DNA of 23,895 nt, from contig URTL01000011.1 in assembly GCA_900550785.1 (NCBI GenBank), positions 1 through 23,895 of the forward strand. Reading direction: 5' to 3'. The notes below the pieces were generated by a model that searched no databases, was not told where the DNA came from, and saw only the letters and a program-made list of their open reading frames with translations. The stretch is from an uncultured Collinsella sp. (GTDB taxonomy: Bacteria > Actinomycetota > Coriobacteriia > Coriobacteriales > Coriobacteriaceae). Within the stretch, counting starts at the first letter, position 1; every line of letters begins with the position of its first letter. The translations under genes and the position numbers were made by a program. Below are positions 1-8,562 of this stretch, one piece after another.

Positions 1-483
1 TCGCTCAACTCTGCCGCCGTACGCGACCCGTCGCTGATTAGCCAGGCTGCCGCGGCGTTTGGTAGCCAGGCCGTGGTCGTGGCGATTGATGCCAAGCGCG
101 TCGGTTTGCCCGGCGCATCTGGTGCCGACAAGTGGGAGGTCTTTACCGCAGGAGGCCGCAACGCCACGGGCATCGACGCGGTGGCGTGGGCCGAGGAGGC
201 GGCTCGTCGCGGCGCCGGCGAGATCTTGCTCACCAGTATGGATCGCGACGGCACCAAGGCCGGCTTTGACCTGGCGCTCACCCGTGCTGTGGCGCGCGCG
301 GTGCCGATTCCCGTCATCGCGAGCGGCGGCGTGGGCACGCTCGAGCATTTCGCCGAGGGCGTGATCGAGGGCGAAGCCGACGCCGTGCTGGCGGCCAGCG
401 TCTTTCACTTTGGGACGTTCAGCATTCGCGAAGTCAAAGAGTACATGGCATCTCAAGGTATTCCTGTGAGGTTGGACTTCTAA
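1..483 (+). CDS. hisF: Imidazole glycerol phosphate synthase cyclase subunit HisF (5'-truncated by window edge)
   Basis: HisF is the cyclase half of the HisF-HisH complex. It uses ammonia from HisH to convert PRFAR to imidazole glycerol phosphate and AICAR in histidine biosynthesis. The frame is open from the first base and gives 160 residues of the C-terminal (beta/alpha)8 barrel; the family is about 250 residues, so roughly 90 N-terminal residues lie outside the window. Visible landmarks are VVVAIDAKR, which carries the family's second catalytic aspartate, [11 protein letters not shown] and the phosphate-binding VIASGGVGT. The end VRLDF followed by TAA is typical. It is followed by hisI and hisE on the same strand, so this is the tail of a his operon. 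Identification is certain. Confidence 0.97.
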   Translation, partial: SLNSAAVRDPSLISQAAAAFGSQAVVVAIDAKRVGLPGASGADKWEVFTAGGRNATGIDAVAWAEEAARRGAGEILLTSMDRDGTKAGFDLALTRAVARAVPIPVIASGGVGTLEHFAEGVIEGEADAVLAASVFHFGTFSIREVKEYMASQGIPVRLDF

Positions 484-492
484 TGCTGCGGC

Positions 493-586
493 TTGCCCAG
501 GCACCGCATCTTGCCGCTCAAACCGTCGCTCGCGTACCAAAGTACGCGTCGCTCCTCTTTCGCGGCAACCTGCGGCACCTGGACAA
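493..586. repeat. Long imperfect inverted repeat in the hisF-hisI spacer
   Basis: The arms at 493-508 and 571-586 pair at 13 of 16 positions. Inside them 511-517 (TTGCCGC) pairs perfectly with 562-568, and the centre 531-537 (CGCGTAC) pairs with 542-548 around CAAA. The internal loops are symmetrical (2 nt against 2 nt, 13 against 13). In the mRNA this would be a roughly 94-nt hairpin between hisF and hisI. There is no T-tract, so it is not a standard terminator. It could be a repetitive intergenic palindrome or an mRNA-processing or stability structure. Confidence 0.7.
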
Positions 587-630
587 CCCTCGCCGACCTG
601 TGGGGTTTCGTTTATGACTTGGGAGAAATG

Positions 631-960
631 ATGACTGAGGTAATAGAAGCGTCTGATCTTACGTACGACGCCCGTGGGCTGATTCCTTGTGTGGTTCAGC
701 AATATGACACCGGCGAGGTGCTTATGGTTGCTTGGATGAACGAGGAGTCGGTGGGGCTGACGCTCAAGACCGGTACCACGTGGTTTTGGAGCCGCAGCCG
801 TCAGGAGCTCTGGAATAAGGGCGCGACGAGCGGCAATATGCAGGAGGTCAAGGAACTCTGGGCCGACTGCGATAGCGATACGCTGCTGGTCAAGGTTGAC
901 TCTCCGGGCCCGGCTTGCCACACCGGCAACCGTACCTGCTTCTTTAAGAAACTCGCGTAA
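631..960 (+). CDS. hisI: Phosphoribosyl-AMP cyclohydrolase HisI
   Basis: This enzyme opens the purine ring of phosphoribosyl-AMP in the third step of histidine biosynthesis. The 109-residue product has the family landmarks [11 protein letters not shown], the [17 protein letters not shown] stretch, the metal-binding ADCDSD and the Zn ligands in [12 protein letters not shown]. The frame is open back to 493, but that part is a palindromic spacer and does not resemble HisI. ATG 631 was chosen because GGGAG (621-625) sits 5 nt upstream; ATG 628 is too close to it. HisI is a separate protein from HisE here, as is common in actinobacteria, whereas enterobacteria fuse them. It is presumably cotranscribed with hisF and hisE. 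Confidence 0.95.
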   Translation: MTEVIEASDLTYDARGLIPCVVQQYDTGEVLMVAWMNEESVGLTLKTGTTWFWSRSRQELWNKGATSGNMQEVKELWADCDSDTLLVKVDSPGPACHTGNRTCFFKKLA

Positions 961-1005
961 GGCGGGCGCTCGATTAGACGCTCGGCCACCAGAAAGGATT
1001 GAACT

Positions 1006-1323
1006 ATGGGTGTGCGCACCGCAAACATTCAGGATGGAAATATCGGTGAGACGCTGACAGGTCTGGCCGAGGTGATTCACGGTCGTCGTGATGCATCGCC
1101 GCAGGAGAGCTATACCGCGCGTCTGCTGACCGACGTCGAGGATGAGCTGCTCAAGAAGCTTGCCGAGGAGTCGAGCGAGGTGATCATGGCCTGCAAGGAT
1201 AACGATCACGATCACATCCGCTACGAGGCCGGCGACCTGGTCTACCACCTGCTCGTAACCCTTGAGCGCTACGGTATCACCCTCGACGAGCTTGCCGGCG
1301 AACTCAACGCCCGCCGCCACTAG
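1006..1323 (+). CDS. hisE: Phosphoribosyl-ATP pyrophosphohydrolase HisE
   Basis: HisE hydrolyses phosphoribosyl-ATP to phosphoribosyl-AMP in the second step of histidine synthesis, making the substrate of HisI. The 105-residue all-alpha protein belongs to the MazG-like NTP pyrophosphohydrolase fold. Visible motifs are YTARLL, the metal-binding LAEESSEVIMA and YEAGDLVYHLLV. The start has AGAAAGGA about 7 nt upstream. It lies 45 bp after hisI in the same direction. The TAG stop (1321-1323) lies inside the left arm of a 31-bp palindrome that fills the gap to the convergent PHP gene. Confidence 0.95.
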   Translation: MGVRTANIQDGNIGETLTGLAEVIHGRRDASPQESYTARLLTDVEDELLKKLAEESSEVIMACKDNDHDHIRYEAGDLVYHLLVTLERYGITLDELAGELNARRH

Positions 1324-1350
1324 TCATTGGGGACGTTCTTAAACGACTAG
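1320..1350. repeat. 31-bp palindromic repeat, copy 1
   Basis: The arms CTAGTCATT (1320-1328) and AACGACTAG (1342-1350) are inverted repeats with one mismatch around a 13-nt centre containing GGGGACGTTC. The reverse complement of 20819-20849 matches at 30 of 31 positions, so this is a dispersed repeat in opposite orientation. It spans the entire gap between the convergent stops of hisE (1321-1323) and the PHP gene (1351-1353). Confidence 0.85.
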
Positions 1351-2262
1351 TTAGGCGAGGGGTGTGGACTCCCATTCTCCGGTGAGGTGGGGGATGTCGA
1401 AGGTTCGATAACCGCAGTCGTAGGCGTGGGCCTGGGCCTCGCGGATGCTCCAGCAGATATCGCAGGCGCGGTGCGCGTCCGAGCCAAAGGTGATCGGCAC
1501 TTCGGCATGGGCAAAGCAGCGCAAAAGACCGGTTGCGGGGTAGTAGTCGTCCAAGCCCTTACGCGGTGCGGCCGTCGAGACCTCAACGCGGCGGCCCGTA
1601 TCGTGCGCGCACTCGGCCATCTGCTGCCAAAACGGTGCGGGGTCAAAGTCGGGCGCAAAGCCTTCCTTCGAAAAGCGCATGACCAGGTCGGGGTGAGCCA
1701 TTACATCAAAGTTGAGCGGGCTCTCGCAGGCGCGGCACCAGTCGTCGACGTAGCGCTCCCACACGCCGCGTACCCCCAGGTTTTCCCAAACGTGCAGGTT
1801 GGTGTCGTCGTCGATCCAACCGCAAAGGGAATCGGGTGTATCGGGACGAGCGACGTTTTCCGTTCCCGCCGTACCCGCGGCGCCGGCCATGATATCGCCT
1901 GGGTTGCCAATCCAATGCACACTGCCCAGGCGCACGACGGCGCCCTGGGACCAGCGCTCAACCAAAGGCTCGCAGCCCTCGTACCAATCGCATTCAAAGC
2001 CATAGATAAGCTCGAGCTCCGACGCGATCTGCGCGGCAAGCTTGCGGGCATCCTCAAAAGCCAGACGATGCGCCGGCAGGTCGCCCTCAGTAACCTGCAC
2101 TTCGCAGTTGGCATCCATGCTGACGGGCAGGGTGAGATGGTCGGTTGAGACCATGACGCGGCAGCTGGCCGCAGCAGCGGCGCGAACGTTGTCCTCAAAC
2201 GAGGCATGCCCGTCCGAAAACGAGGTGTGGGTATGGCAATCGACCAGCGGGCACATGGGCAT
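1351..2262 (-). CDS. PHP-domain phosphatase, probable histidinol-phosphatase (HisJ/HisK family)
   Basis: PHP proteins are metal-dependent phosphoesterases; the HisJ/HisK group dephosphorylates histidinol phosphate. The 303-residue product shows the PHP metal-ligand series: VDCHTHTSFSDGH at the N-terminus, VSTDHL, LIYGFECDWY, GSVHWI, DVMAHPDL and ITFGSDAHR near the C-terminus. The ATG at 2262 is preceded by AAAGGAG with 5-nt spacing, so it is preferred over the second methionine. Its position beside hisFIE supports a role in histidine synthesis, although it is convergent and not in the operon. A different phosphoesterase substrate cannot be excluded. A possible -10 element, TACAAT, lies on the minus strand at 2295-2300. 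Confidence 0.82.
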   Translation of the reverse strand: MPMCPLVDCHTHTSFSDGHASFEDNVRAAAAASCRVMVSTDHLTLPVSMDANCEVQVTEGDLPAHRLAFEDARKLAAQIASELELIYGFECDWYEGCEPLVERWSQGAVVRLGSVHWIGNPGDIMAGAAGTAGTENVARPDTPDSLCGWIDDDTNLHVWENLGVRGVWERYVDDWCRACESPLNFDVMAHPDLVMRFSKEGFAPDFDPAPFWQQMAECAHDTGRRVEVSTAAPRKGLDDYYPATGLLRCFAHAEVPITFGSDAHRACDICWSIREAQAHAYDCGYRTFDIPHLTGEWESTPLA

Positions 2263-2390
2263 AGCGGCTCCTTTGCGTCAAGCGAATCCGCTTCATTGTA
2301 ATGGCGCAGCTCTCAACACGCCGGGCACGCCGGGGATCGAAATCGATTGGAAAGGTTGCGCGGCGCGTGGTGCGGCCTCGCTTGCTCTCA

Positions 2391-2455
2391 AAACGTGTAC
2401 GTCAGCCTCCAAAACCGACAAATAATGACATGTTTGGAGGCTGACGTACACGTTT
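2391..2455. repeat. Perfect 23-bp inverted repeat (cruciform/hairpin)
   Basis: Positions 2391-2413 and 2433-2455 are exact reverse complements over 23 bp, separated by a 19-nt AT-rich centre. The arm contains ACGTGTACGTCAGCCTCC. There is no following T-tract. It lies between the divergent PHP and LarC-like genes, where terminators are not expected, so a repetitive palindromic element or a regulatory dyad is more likely. Confidence 0.9.
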
Positions 2456-2561
2456 GGATGGGGGCGAGGGCGGCGACGGACGAAAGTCACGCTTGTGCCA
2501 CGTCCGATGTGCTAGCGTTTGGATGAACAAAACGAGCCCGCGCGGAAAGGAGCCGGACCGT

Positions 2562-3047
2562 ATGCCATGCGATAGCACATCCCCGCTGTCCCGCGAGACC
2601 GATGCGCCCGAAACCATCGTCAAGCTGGAATGCGACATCGACGACGCGTCGCCTGAGGTACTCGCCTACGCCGCCGACCGCCTGCGCGAGGCGGGTGCGC
2701 GCGAGGTGCACTGGCTGCCCCTCTATTGTAAGAAAGGCCGCCCCGGCTGGCAGCTGCAGGTAATCTGCACCTACGAGGATATCGAGCGCCTGCAGACGAT
2801 CATCTTCTTGGAAACCACGACCAACGGCATCCGTCGCCAGGTTATGGAGCGCGTTTGCCTGTCACGCCGCTTTGAGCGCGTAACGACGCCATGGGGCGAG
2901 GTGTCCGTTAAAGTGGCCACCCTGCCCGACGGCAGCGAGCGCGCGGCGCCCGAGTACGAGGACTGCGCCCGCCTTGCCCGCGAGCACGGTGTGCCGCTCC
3001 AGCGCGTGATGCAGGCAGCACAAGCCGCGGCTCTGCAATTTGAGTGA
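2562..3047 (+). CDS. Stand-alone LarC C-terminal (LarC2/DUF111) domain protein
   Basis: LarC is the CTP-dependent nickel insertase that completes the NPN pincer cofactor of lactate racemase. Full LarC is about 400 residues. This 161-residue product matches only the C-terminal part: LECDIDDASPEVLAYAADRLREAGA, LPLYCKKGRPGWQLQVIC, IIFLETTTNGIRR and APEYEDCARLAREHGVPL. In the family this domain binds CTP. ATG 2562 follows AAAGGAG (2546-2552) at 9-nt spacing. No LarC1, larA or larB is in the window, and the upstream DNA is a palindromic repeat rather than a decayed N-terminal half. Whether it works with a LarC1 encoded elsewhere or alone is unknown. Confidence 0.8.
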   Translation: MPCDSTSPLSRETDAPETIVKLECDIDDASPEVLAYAADRLREAGAREVHWLPLYCKKGRPGWQLQVICTYEDIERLQTIIFLETTTNGIRRQVMERVCLSRRFERVTTPWGEVSVKVATLPDGSERAAPEYEDCARLAREHGVPLQRVMQAAQAAALQFE

Positions 3048-3101
3048 CACAGGCCAACGACGCGCCGCACCAACCCTATTAACCCCACCGAAAGGACCAC
3101 C

Positions 3102-3650
3102 ATGAAATACCTCATCGCCTCCGACATCCACGGCTCGGCATACTGGACCGAGCGCCTGGTCGCCGCCATCGAGTCCGAGCAGCCCGACCGCATCGTCCTG
3201 CTGGGCGACCTGCTCTATCACGGTCCGCGCAACGACCTGCCGCGCGACTACGCCCCCAAGCGCGTGATTCCGCTGCTCAACGCCCTGGCCGACCGCATCA
3301 TCGCGGTGCGCGGCAACTGTGACGCCGAGGTCGACCAGATGGTGCTCGACTTCCCCGTCATGGCCGACTACGCCACGCTGTTCGACGAGACCGGCCGCGA
3401 GCTGTTCCTGACGCACGGCCATGTCTTTGGCGCCGGCATGCACAACAGCGTCGACCACGCGCCCGCGCTGCCCGAGGGCTCCGCGCTCGTCTACGGCCAT
3501 ACGCACATCAAGGTCAACGAGGAGAGCGCCGCGCACCCGGGCCTGTGGCTCTTTAACCCCGGCAGCGTGAGCATCCCCAAGGACGGCTCGCACAGCTACG
3601 GCATCTACGAGGGCGGTGCGTTCCGCCACGTGATCATGGAGGAGGACTAA
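3102..3650 (+). CDS. yfcE: YfcE-type metallophosphodiesterase
   Basis: This is a small calcineurin-like phosphodiesterase of the YfcE/MJ0936 group, which hydrolyses phosphodiesters in vitro; the cellular substrate is not established. The 182-residue length matches E. coli YfcE (about 184). The motifs are in order: SDIHG (D8, H10), LLGDLLYHGPRN (D36), VRGNCDAEVD, LTHGHVFG, YGHTHIK and LFNPGSVSIPK. The ATG has GAAAGGACCACC upstream. It lies 54 bp after the LarC-like gene, and mazG starts 2 bp after its stop, so the three probably form one transcript. Confidence 0.9.
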   Translation: MKYLIASDIHGSAYWTERLVAAIESEQPDRIVLLGDLLYHGPRNDLPRDYAPKRVIPLLNALADRIIAVRGNCDAEVDQMVLDFPVMADYATLFDETGRELFLTHGHVFGAGMHNSVDHAPALPEGSALVYGHTHIKVNEESAAHPGLWLFNPGSVSIPKDGSHSYGIYEGGAFRHVIMEED

Positions 3651-3652
3651 CC

Positions 3653-4513
3653 ATGGCGCAGCATATGGCTCAGCAAAATGCCGAGGGTTCGCGCGATCTG
3701 TCCACGCTGGTAGACGCGTCGGCCGAGCTGCAGCATCTGGTGCAGACCATCTGGCGCCTGCGTCAGCCCGACGGCTGCCCGTGGGACCGCGAGCAGACGC
3801 ACCGAAGCATTGGCAAGAACATGATCGAGGAAGCCTACGAGGCGCTCGATTGCATCGAGGCGGACGACGTGGCGCATCTGCGCGAGGAGCTGGGCGACGT
3901 GCTCATGCAGGTAGTGTTGCATGCGCAGATTGCGGCGGACGCCGGTGAGTTTACGCTGGCCGATGTGGCACGCGATATCGACGCCAAGCTCATCCGCCGT
4001 CATCCGCACGTGTTTGGCGATGCGGATGCCGATAACTCCGACGAGGTGCTCAAGATTTGGGACGAGGTCAAGCTTGCCGAGAAGGCCGCCAAGGACAAGG
4101 CCGTGGCGGCAGGCGAGGCTGCTCCCGAGGGGCTGCTCGACGGTGTGCCCACGCATCTGCCGGCGCTGATGCAGGCTCAGAAGGTGTCGCGCAAGGCGGC
4201 TGCCGTGGGCTTTGAGTGGGAGACGGTCCAGGATGTGTGGGACGAGGTCGCCGAGGAGCGTGCCGAGTTTGAGGCCGAGGCCCCCGGAACGCCCGAGCGC
4301 GAAATGGAGTTTGGCGACCTGCTCTTTGCCTTGGTCAACGTCGCGTGCAAAGAGGGGATCGACGCCGAGAGTGCCCTGCGCGCCAGCACGGCAAAGTTCC
4401 GCCGTCGCTGGGCCGCGATGGAGGCCGCCGTGCACGAGGCGGGCGATGACCTCGCCGCCTGCTCAACCGCTCAACTCAACGACCTGTGGGACCAAGCAAA
4501 AGCAAGCGAGTGA
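3653..4513 (+). CDS. mazG: Nucleoside triphosphate pyrophosphohydrolase MazG
   Basis: MazG hydrolyses (d)NTPs to monophosphates and pyrophosphate, acting as a house-cleaning enzyme. The 286-residue protein is a little longer than E. coli MazG (263). The first MazG domain contains CPWDREQTH, the metal-binding EEAYEALD (E59, E60, E63) and REELGDVLMQ (E78, E79, D82). The second half holds the second domain with MQKVSRKAAAVGFEWE-like sequence, ERAEFEAE and EFGDLLFALVNVA. An alanine- and lysine-rich linker separates them. Translation is probably coupled to yfcE, since the ribosome-binding GGAGGAGGA lies in the end of that gene. The gene ends 39 bp before the stop of the convergent ATPase. Confidence 0.93.
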   Translation: MAQHMAQQNAEGSRDLSTLVDASAELQHLVQTIWRLRQPDGCPWDREQTHRSIGKNMIEEAYEALDCIEADDVAHLREELGDVLMQVVLHAQIAADAGEFTLADVARDIDAKLIRRHPHVFGDADADNSDEVLKIWDEVKLAEKAAKDKAVAAGEAAPEGLLDGVPTHLPALMQAQKVSRKAAAVGFEWETVQDVWDEVAEERAEFEAEAPGTPEREMEFGDLLFALVNVACKEGIDAESALRASTAKFRRRWAAMEAAVHEAGDDLAACSTAQLNDLWDQAKASE

Positions 4514-4552
4514 GGCCTGCGTCTCTCATGGCATCCATTCGTAGAGAGGTCT

Positions 4553-5920
4553 CTACAAGCAAAAAGCCATATACAACGGAAGATGTGCCAGCTGCGCTTC
4601 GGCATCCCACTCGAGTTGTTTAGGGTGCAACACGTAAGCCATCCCAATCTTCTTGTTAAAGCGCGCGCGGAATCGGTCGAGGGAGATGGTTCCGTATCTG
4701 CGTGGCGACTTAACTTCGATGGGGCTGATGCGCGGCTTTCCGGCGGCATTGACATAGGGTCGGGTAACGAGGAAGTCGATTTCCATGCGCTCCTCCCCCT
4801 CCTTCTTTCCGCTTTGGGAATAAAAGAAGAGCCTGTGTCCATTGGCCTTTAGGGATTGGGCAACGTAGTTTTCGGTAAGCATTCCTTCGTTCAATCCGAT
4901 GTCGCCGCGAAGCACGGCTCTGTAAACGTCTTCATCGGTATCGTTGTTGTCAGAGAAGGCAAGCGTTACAAGCAGGCCGGTGTCTGCCATGTAGCACTTG
5001 AGGGCCGTTTGCTCCATGCTGAGTGAAAGGCCCACGCTCGGTTCGCTTGCGGCATAGCAGATATTGGCAATTCGCGCGTCTGCCAGCCAAAAGAAGGCTT
5101 CTTCGTAGGTGCGCATGCGTGCGTTTTTATCAAGTGAGGAAAGCTTGAATCGTTTTTCGTGCCTAGAGAGCTGACCCGGGATGCCATCGAGTACGGAGAC
5201 GACTTTGAATTCGTAACCGGTTGCAAAACGAGAGATATCGTTGCGATAGAGCTGGACGATTCGGCGCTTCGAAGCGTCGACGGGCGCAAAAGCGCGCTGT
5301 TCAACATAGATGGATACCGGCTCAGGCATGCCGCCTACGAGCATGTATTCGCGCATAAGGGAGAGCGCTCTGCGATGTAGGGCATCGGGGAGCGGCTTCA
5401 TCTTGTTAAAACTCATGCGAATGAGATCGGCCAGCCCCTTTTCGTCCATGCCCCAAAGAAACTCCTCAAAGTCGAGGGGCTCAAGTTCCAGAGACTCTTC
5501 CTCGGATGGGATGACGATATCTTTAGTGTTCTGCTTGATGCTGAGCAGGGATCCAGTTTCGATGTAGTCGTAACGTCCGTCTGCAACGAGATACTTGATG
5601 AGTCCGCGTGCTTGCGGGTACATCTGGACCTCGTCAAAGACGATAAGCGTCTCGTGTTCATAGAGTTTGACGTTATAGAAAACCGAGAGATAGAGGAAGA
5701 GCGAGTCGAAGTCAGTGCGATAGTCCTCAAAATATTGCTTAACTTCTGCAGGTGCTTGAAAGAAATCAATGACAAGGCAGGACTTGTATTCGGTTTCTCC
5801 AAACGTGCGGGCAAGCGTGCTCTTGCCGACGCGGCGGGCTCCTTCAATAAGAAGTGCTGTTTTACCAGCGCTTTCATGCTTCCATTTTAGTAGTTTGTCA
5901 TAGGCTTTTCGTTTAAGCAT
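4553..5920 (-). CDS. AAA_14/DUF4143 ATPase with PD-(D/E)XK-like C-terminus (module 1)
   Basis: A 455-residue P-loop ATPase of a widespread family of unknown function. The N-terminal AAA_14 region has Walker A GARRVGKST (27-35), Walker B LIVFDE (92-97) and ETGS (121-124). The DUF4143 region includes YMLVGGMPEPV (about 192-202) and MADTGLL. The C-terminus has EIDF (380-383) then IEVK (401-404), which resembles the D...ExK core of PD-(D/E)XK nucleases; this is my reading and catalysis is untested. ATG 5920 follows GAGG at short spacing, and an upstream extension to 5968 would run through the repeat array. Base composition looks clearly lower in GC than the neighbours, suggesting acquisition. Three 33-bp-spaced repeats begin 12 bp upstream of the start. 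Confidence 0.85.
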   Translation of the reverse strand: MLKRKAYDKLLKWKHESAGKTALLIEGARRVGKSTLARTFGETEYKSCLVIDFFQAPAEVKQYFEDYRTDFDSLFLYLSVFYNVKLYEHETLIVFDEVQMYPQARGLIKYLVADGRYDYIETGSLLSIKQNTKDIVIPSEEESLELEPLDFEEFLWGMDEKGLADLIRMSFNKMKPLPDALHRRALSLMREYMLVGGMPEPVSIYVEQRAFAPVDASKRRIVQLYRNDISRFATGYEFKVVSVLDGIPGQLSRHEKRFKLSSLDKNARMRTYEEAFFWLADARIANICYAASEPSVGLSLSMEQTALKCYMADTGLLVTLAFSDNNDTDEDVYRAVLRGDIGLNEGMLTENYVAQSLKANGHRLFFYSQSGKKEGEERMEIDFLVTRPYVNAAGKPRISPIEVKSPRRYGTISLDRFRARFNKKIGMAYVLHPKQLEWDAEAQLAHLPLYMAFCL

Positions 5921-5932
5921 GGCTACCTCGTA

Positions 5933-6015
5933 CACGATATCCAGAACTTTTATAACCTGATTATGCACGATATCCAGAACTTCAGACCCTTAGAATTGCA
6001 CGATATCCAGAACTT
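5933..6015. repeat. Three direct repeats at 33-bp period upstream of ATPase module 1
   Basis: The 17-bp core CACGATATCCAGAACTT occurs without mismatch at 5933-5949, 5966-5982 and 5999-6015, exactly 33 bp apart, with unrelated 16-bp spacers. The nearest copy is 12 bp from the ATPase start codon, so the array overlaps the likely promoter and leader; a TATAAA-like -10 lies between copies on the minus strand. A 33-bp period is about three helical turns, so the cores would lie on nearly the same face of the DNA, as in an iterated operator. A short palindrome, TTTGCA-CGA-TGCAAA (6014-6028), follows the last copy. Confidence 0.92.
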
Positions 6016-6021
6016 TGCACG

Positions 6022-6180
6022 ATGCAAAAGCACATTATTGGCTCTTTCATTCGTAAGCCAGGTAAAGACGGTATGCCGATAGAAGAATTTAATGGGGGGC
6101 GACCTCTAGAGATGAATGCTCGGTGCAAAACAAGCGCCTCAAAAAGTGATTTCTCTAATTCATATGTATCCCTCGGCTAA
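6022..6180 (+). CDS. Possible 52-residue ORF or gene remnant
   Basis: An ATG-started frame of 52 codons lies between the repeat array and eno. The product begins MQKHIIGSFIRKPGKDGM and ends NSYVSLG. I do not recognise it and see no ribosome binding site: the bases before the ATG are the last array copy and the small palindrome. The frame stays open upstream through two array copies. The stretch is AT-rich like the neighbouring ATPase. It could be the tail of a gene cut by the arrival of the module, or chance. Confidence 0.2.
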   Translation: MQKHIIGSFIRKPGKDGMPIEEFNGGRPLEMNARCKTSASKSDFSNSYVSLG

Positions 6181-7582
<1,402 letters not shown>

Positions 7583-7654
7583 GCAGCGGCGTGTGCGGGG
7601 GCGGGGTTGACTCGGATTCGCCTCGCTTCCGCCAGGCACTGTTGAGCACCATTG

Positions 7655-7687
7655 GGCGCTGGGCCATACGGCTCAGCGCCTTTTTTA
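7655..7687 (+). terminator. Rho-independent terminator after eno
   Basis: GGCGCTG (7655-7661) pairs with CAGCGCC (7674-7680). The stem continues inward through GCC/GGC to an ATAC loop and is followed directly by six T residues (7681-7686). It lies about 70 bp past the eno stop. Confidence 0.92.
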
Positions 7688-7777
7688 TGTCGAGCAAAGG
7701 CTGGCGAAGGCGGTGCGGGCGCTCGTGCTATAACTAAAAGGCTTAGCGCAAACAAACCTCAACCGCACAAGGCGCAC

Positions 7778-8542
7778 ATGGATCAGATTTACGACAACAG
7801 GTATTATTCCGCCGGTTCGCGCGAGCCGTCGCCTCGCCGTGCGCGCACGGTGCAGCTCGGTGGGTCCGCCTACGCCGGCGCCGACCGCTCCATGCAGCGC
7901 CCGACAAGTACCTCGCGCCCCAATGCTCAAGTGAATACTTCGACAGATGGACCAGTGCGCCCGGCACGTTCGTCGCATGCTCAGCGCTCGTCGGCTCAAA
8001 CGCACGATAGGTCGAGCAGGCCCTCGAACCGTTTTTCGGGCTCGGACTTTATGCACTACGCCAACGACAACGCGGTGGTCAAGGCGATCTACGACTTTAC
8101 CCACGGTCCTCAGCGAGGGCTATTCATCGGCATCGTCGTCGCCCTGGTGCTCGTGAGCCTGTATTTCCCCGTGCGCGACCTGTACGTGGCAAAGCGTTCG
8201 AGCGATATCTTGGCCAAGCAGGTCGAGATTCGCCAGCAATACAATGATGGGCTGCAAAAAAGCGTCGACAAGCTGCTCTCGGAGGAGGGTATCAAGGATG
8301 CGGCATCCGAGGACCTGGGCTTGGTGATGCCCGGCGAAAAGAGGATTGAAGTGCAGGGCCTGGACGGCGATTCGGACTCGTCGTCGGCTGAAAAGAAGTC
8401 GTCGAACGCCAAGAAGGCCAGCGAGGTGGCCAAGGAGATCGAAGAAGTCGGCAAGGACGCGCCATGGTACATCCGGACGCTTGACATGCTGTTTGGATTT
8501 AACGGCGTCGAGGGCCAGACGGTCGTGTCCAACGGCAAATAG
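7778..8542 (+). CDS. DivIC/FtsB-type septum formation initiator protein
   Basis: Proteins of this family are single-pass membrane proteins with an external coiled coil; they help assemble the divisome with FtsL and FtsQ partners. From ATG 7778 the product has 254 residues: a long polar, Ser/Arg/Pro-rich N-terminal region, one membrane segment (GLFIGIVVALVLVSLYFPV), a coiled-coil stretch and the family-type DLGLVMPGEKRI (usually LGLVKPGE). A charged Ser/Lys/Glu-rich segment and a C-terminal hydrophobic patch (WYIRTLDMLFGF) follow. The frame is open further upstream, but that part overlaps the eno terminator. The ribosome binding site is weak (CAAGGCG). Its place between eno and ppx is the classic actinobacterial position. 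Sequence divergence of the family limits certainty. Confidence 0.82.
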   Translation: MDQIYDNRYYSAGSREPSPRRARTVQLGGSAYAGADRSMQRPTSTSRPNAQVNTSTDGPVRPARSSHAQRSSAQTHDRSSRPSNRFSGSDFMHYANDNAVVKAIYDFTHGPQRGLFIGIVVALVLVSLYFPVRDLYVAKRSSDILAKQVEIRQQYNDGLQKSVDKLLSEEGIKDAASEDLGLVMPGEKRIEVQGLDGDSDSSSAEKKSSNAKKASEVAKEIEEVGKDAPWYIRTLDMLFGFNGVEGQTVVSNGK

Positions 8543-8562
8543 CGCCCGGAGGGGAGCCCGCA

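Noticed and set aside
493..627. N-terminal extension of hisI
   Set aside because: It runs through a palindromic spacer, has no HisI-like residues, and ATG 631 has a ribosome binding site.
1320..1350. 31-bp palindrome as an ordinary rho-independent terminator
   Set aside because: It has no T-tract on either strand and a second near-identical copy lies far from any gene end it could serve in the same way.
2454..2561. Decayed LarC1 half or programmed frameshift upstream of the LarC2 gene
   Set aside because: The upstream bases hold a palindrome and short spacer with no LarC1-like residues in any frame, and the next gene upstream is divergent.
4541..4556. GTAGAGA-GG-TCTCTAC palindrome as terminator between mazG and ATPase 1
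   Set aside because: The loop is too small for the full stem, there is no T-tract, and it overlaps the ATPase stop codon.
5933..6031. Array 1 as a small CRISPR (17-bp repeats, 16-bp spacers)
   Set aside because: Repeats and spacers are too short, there are only three copies, no cas gene is present, and the array overlaps a gene's promoter and leader.
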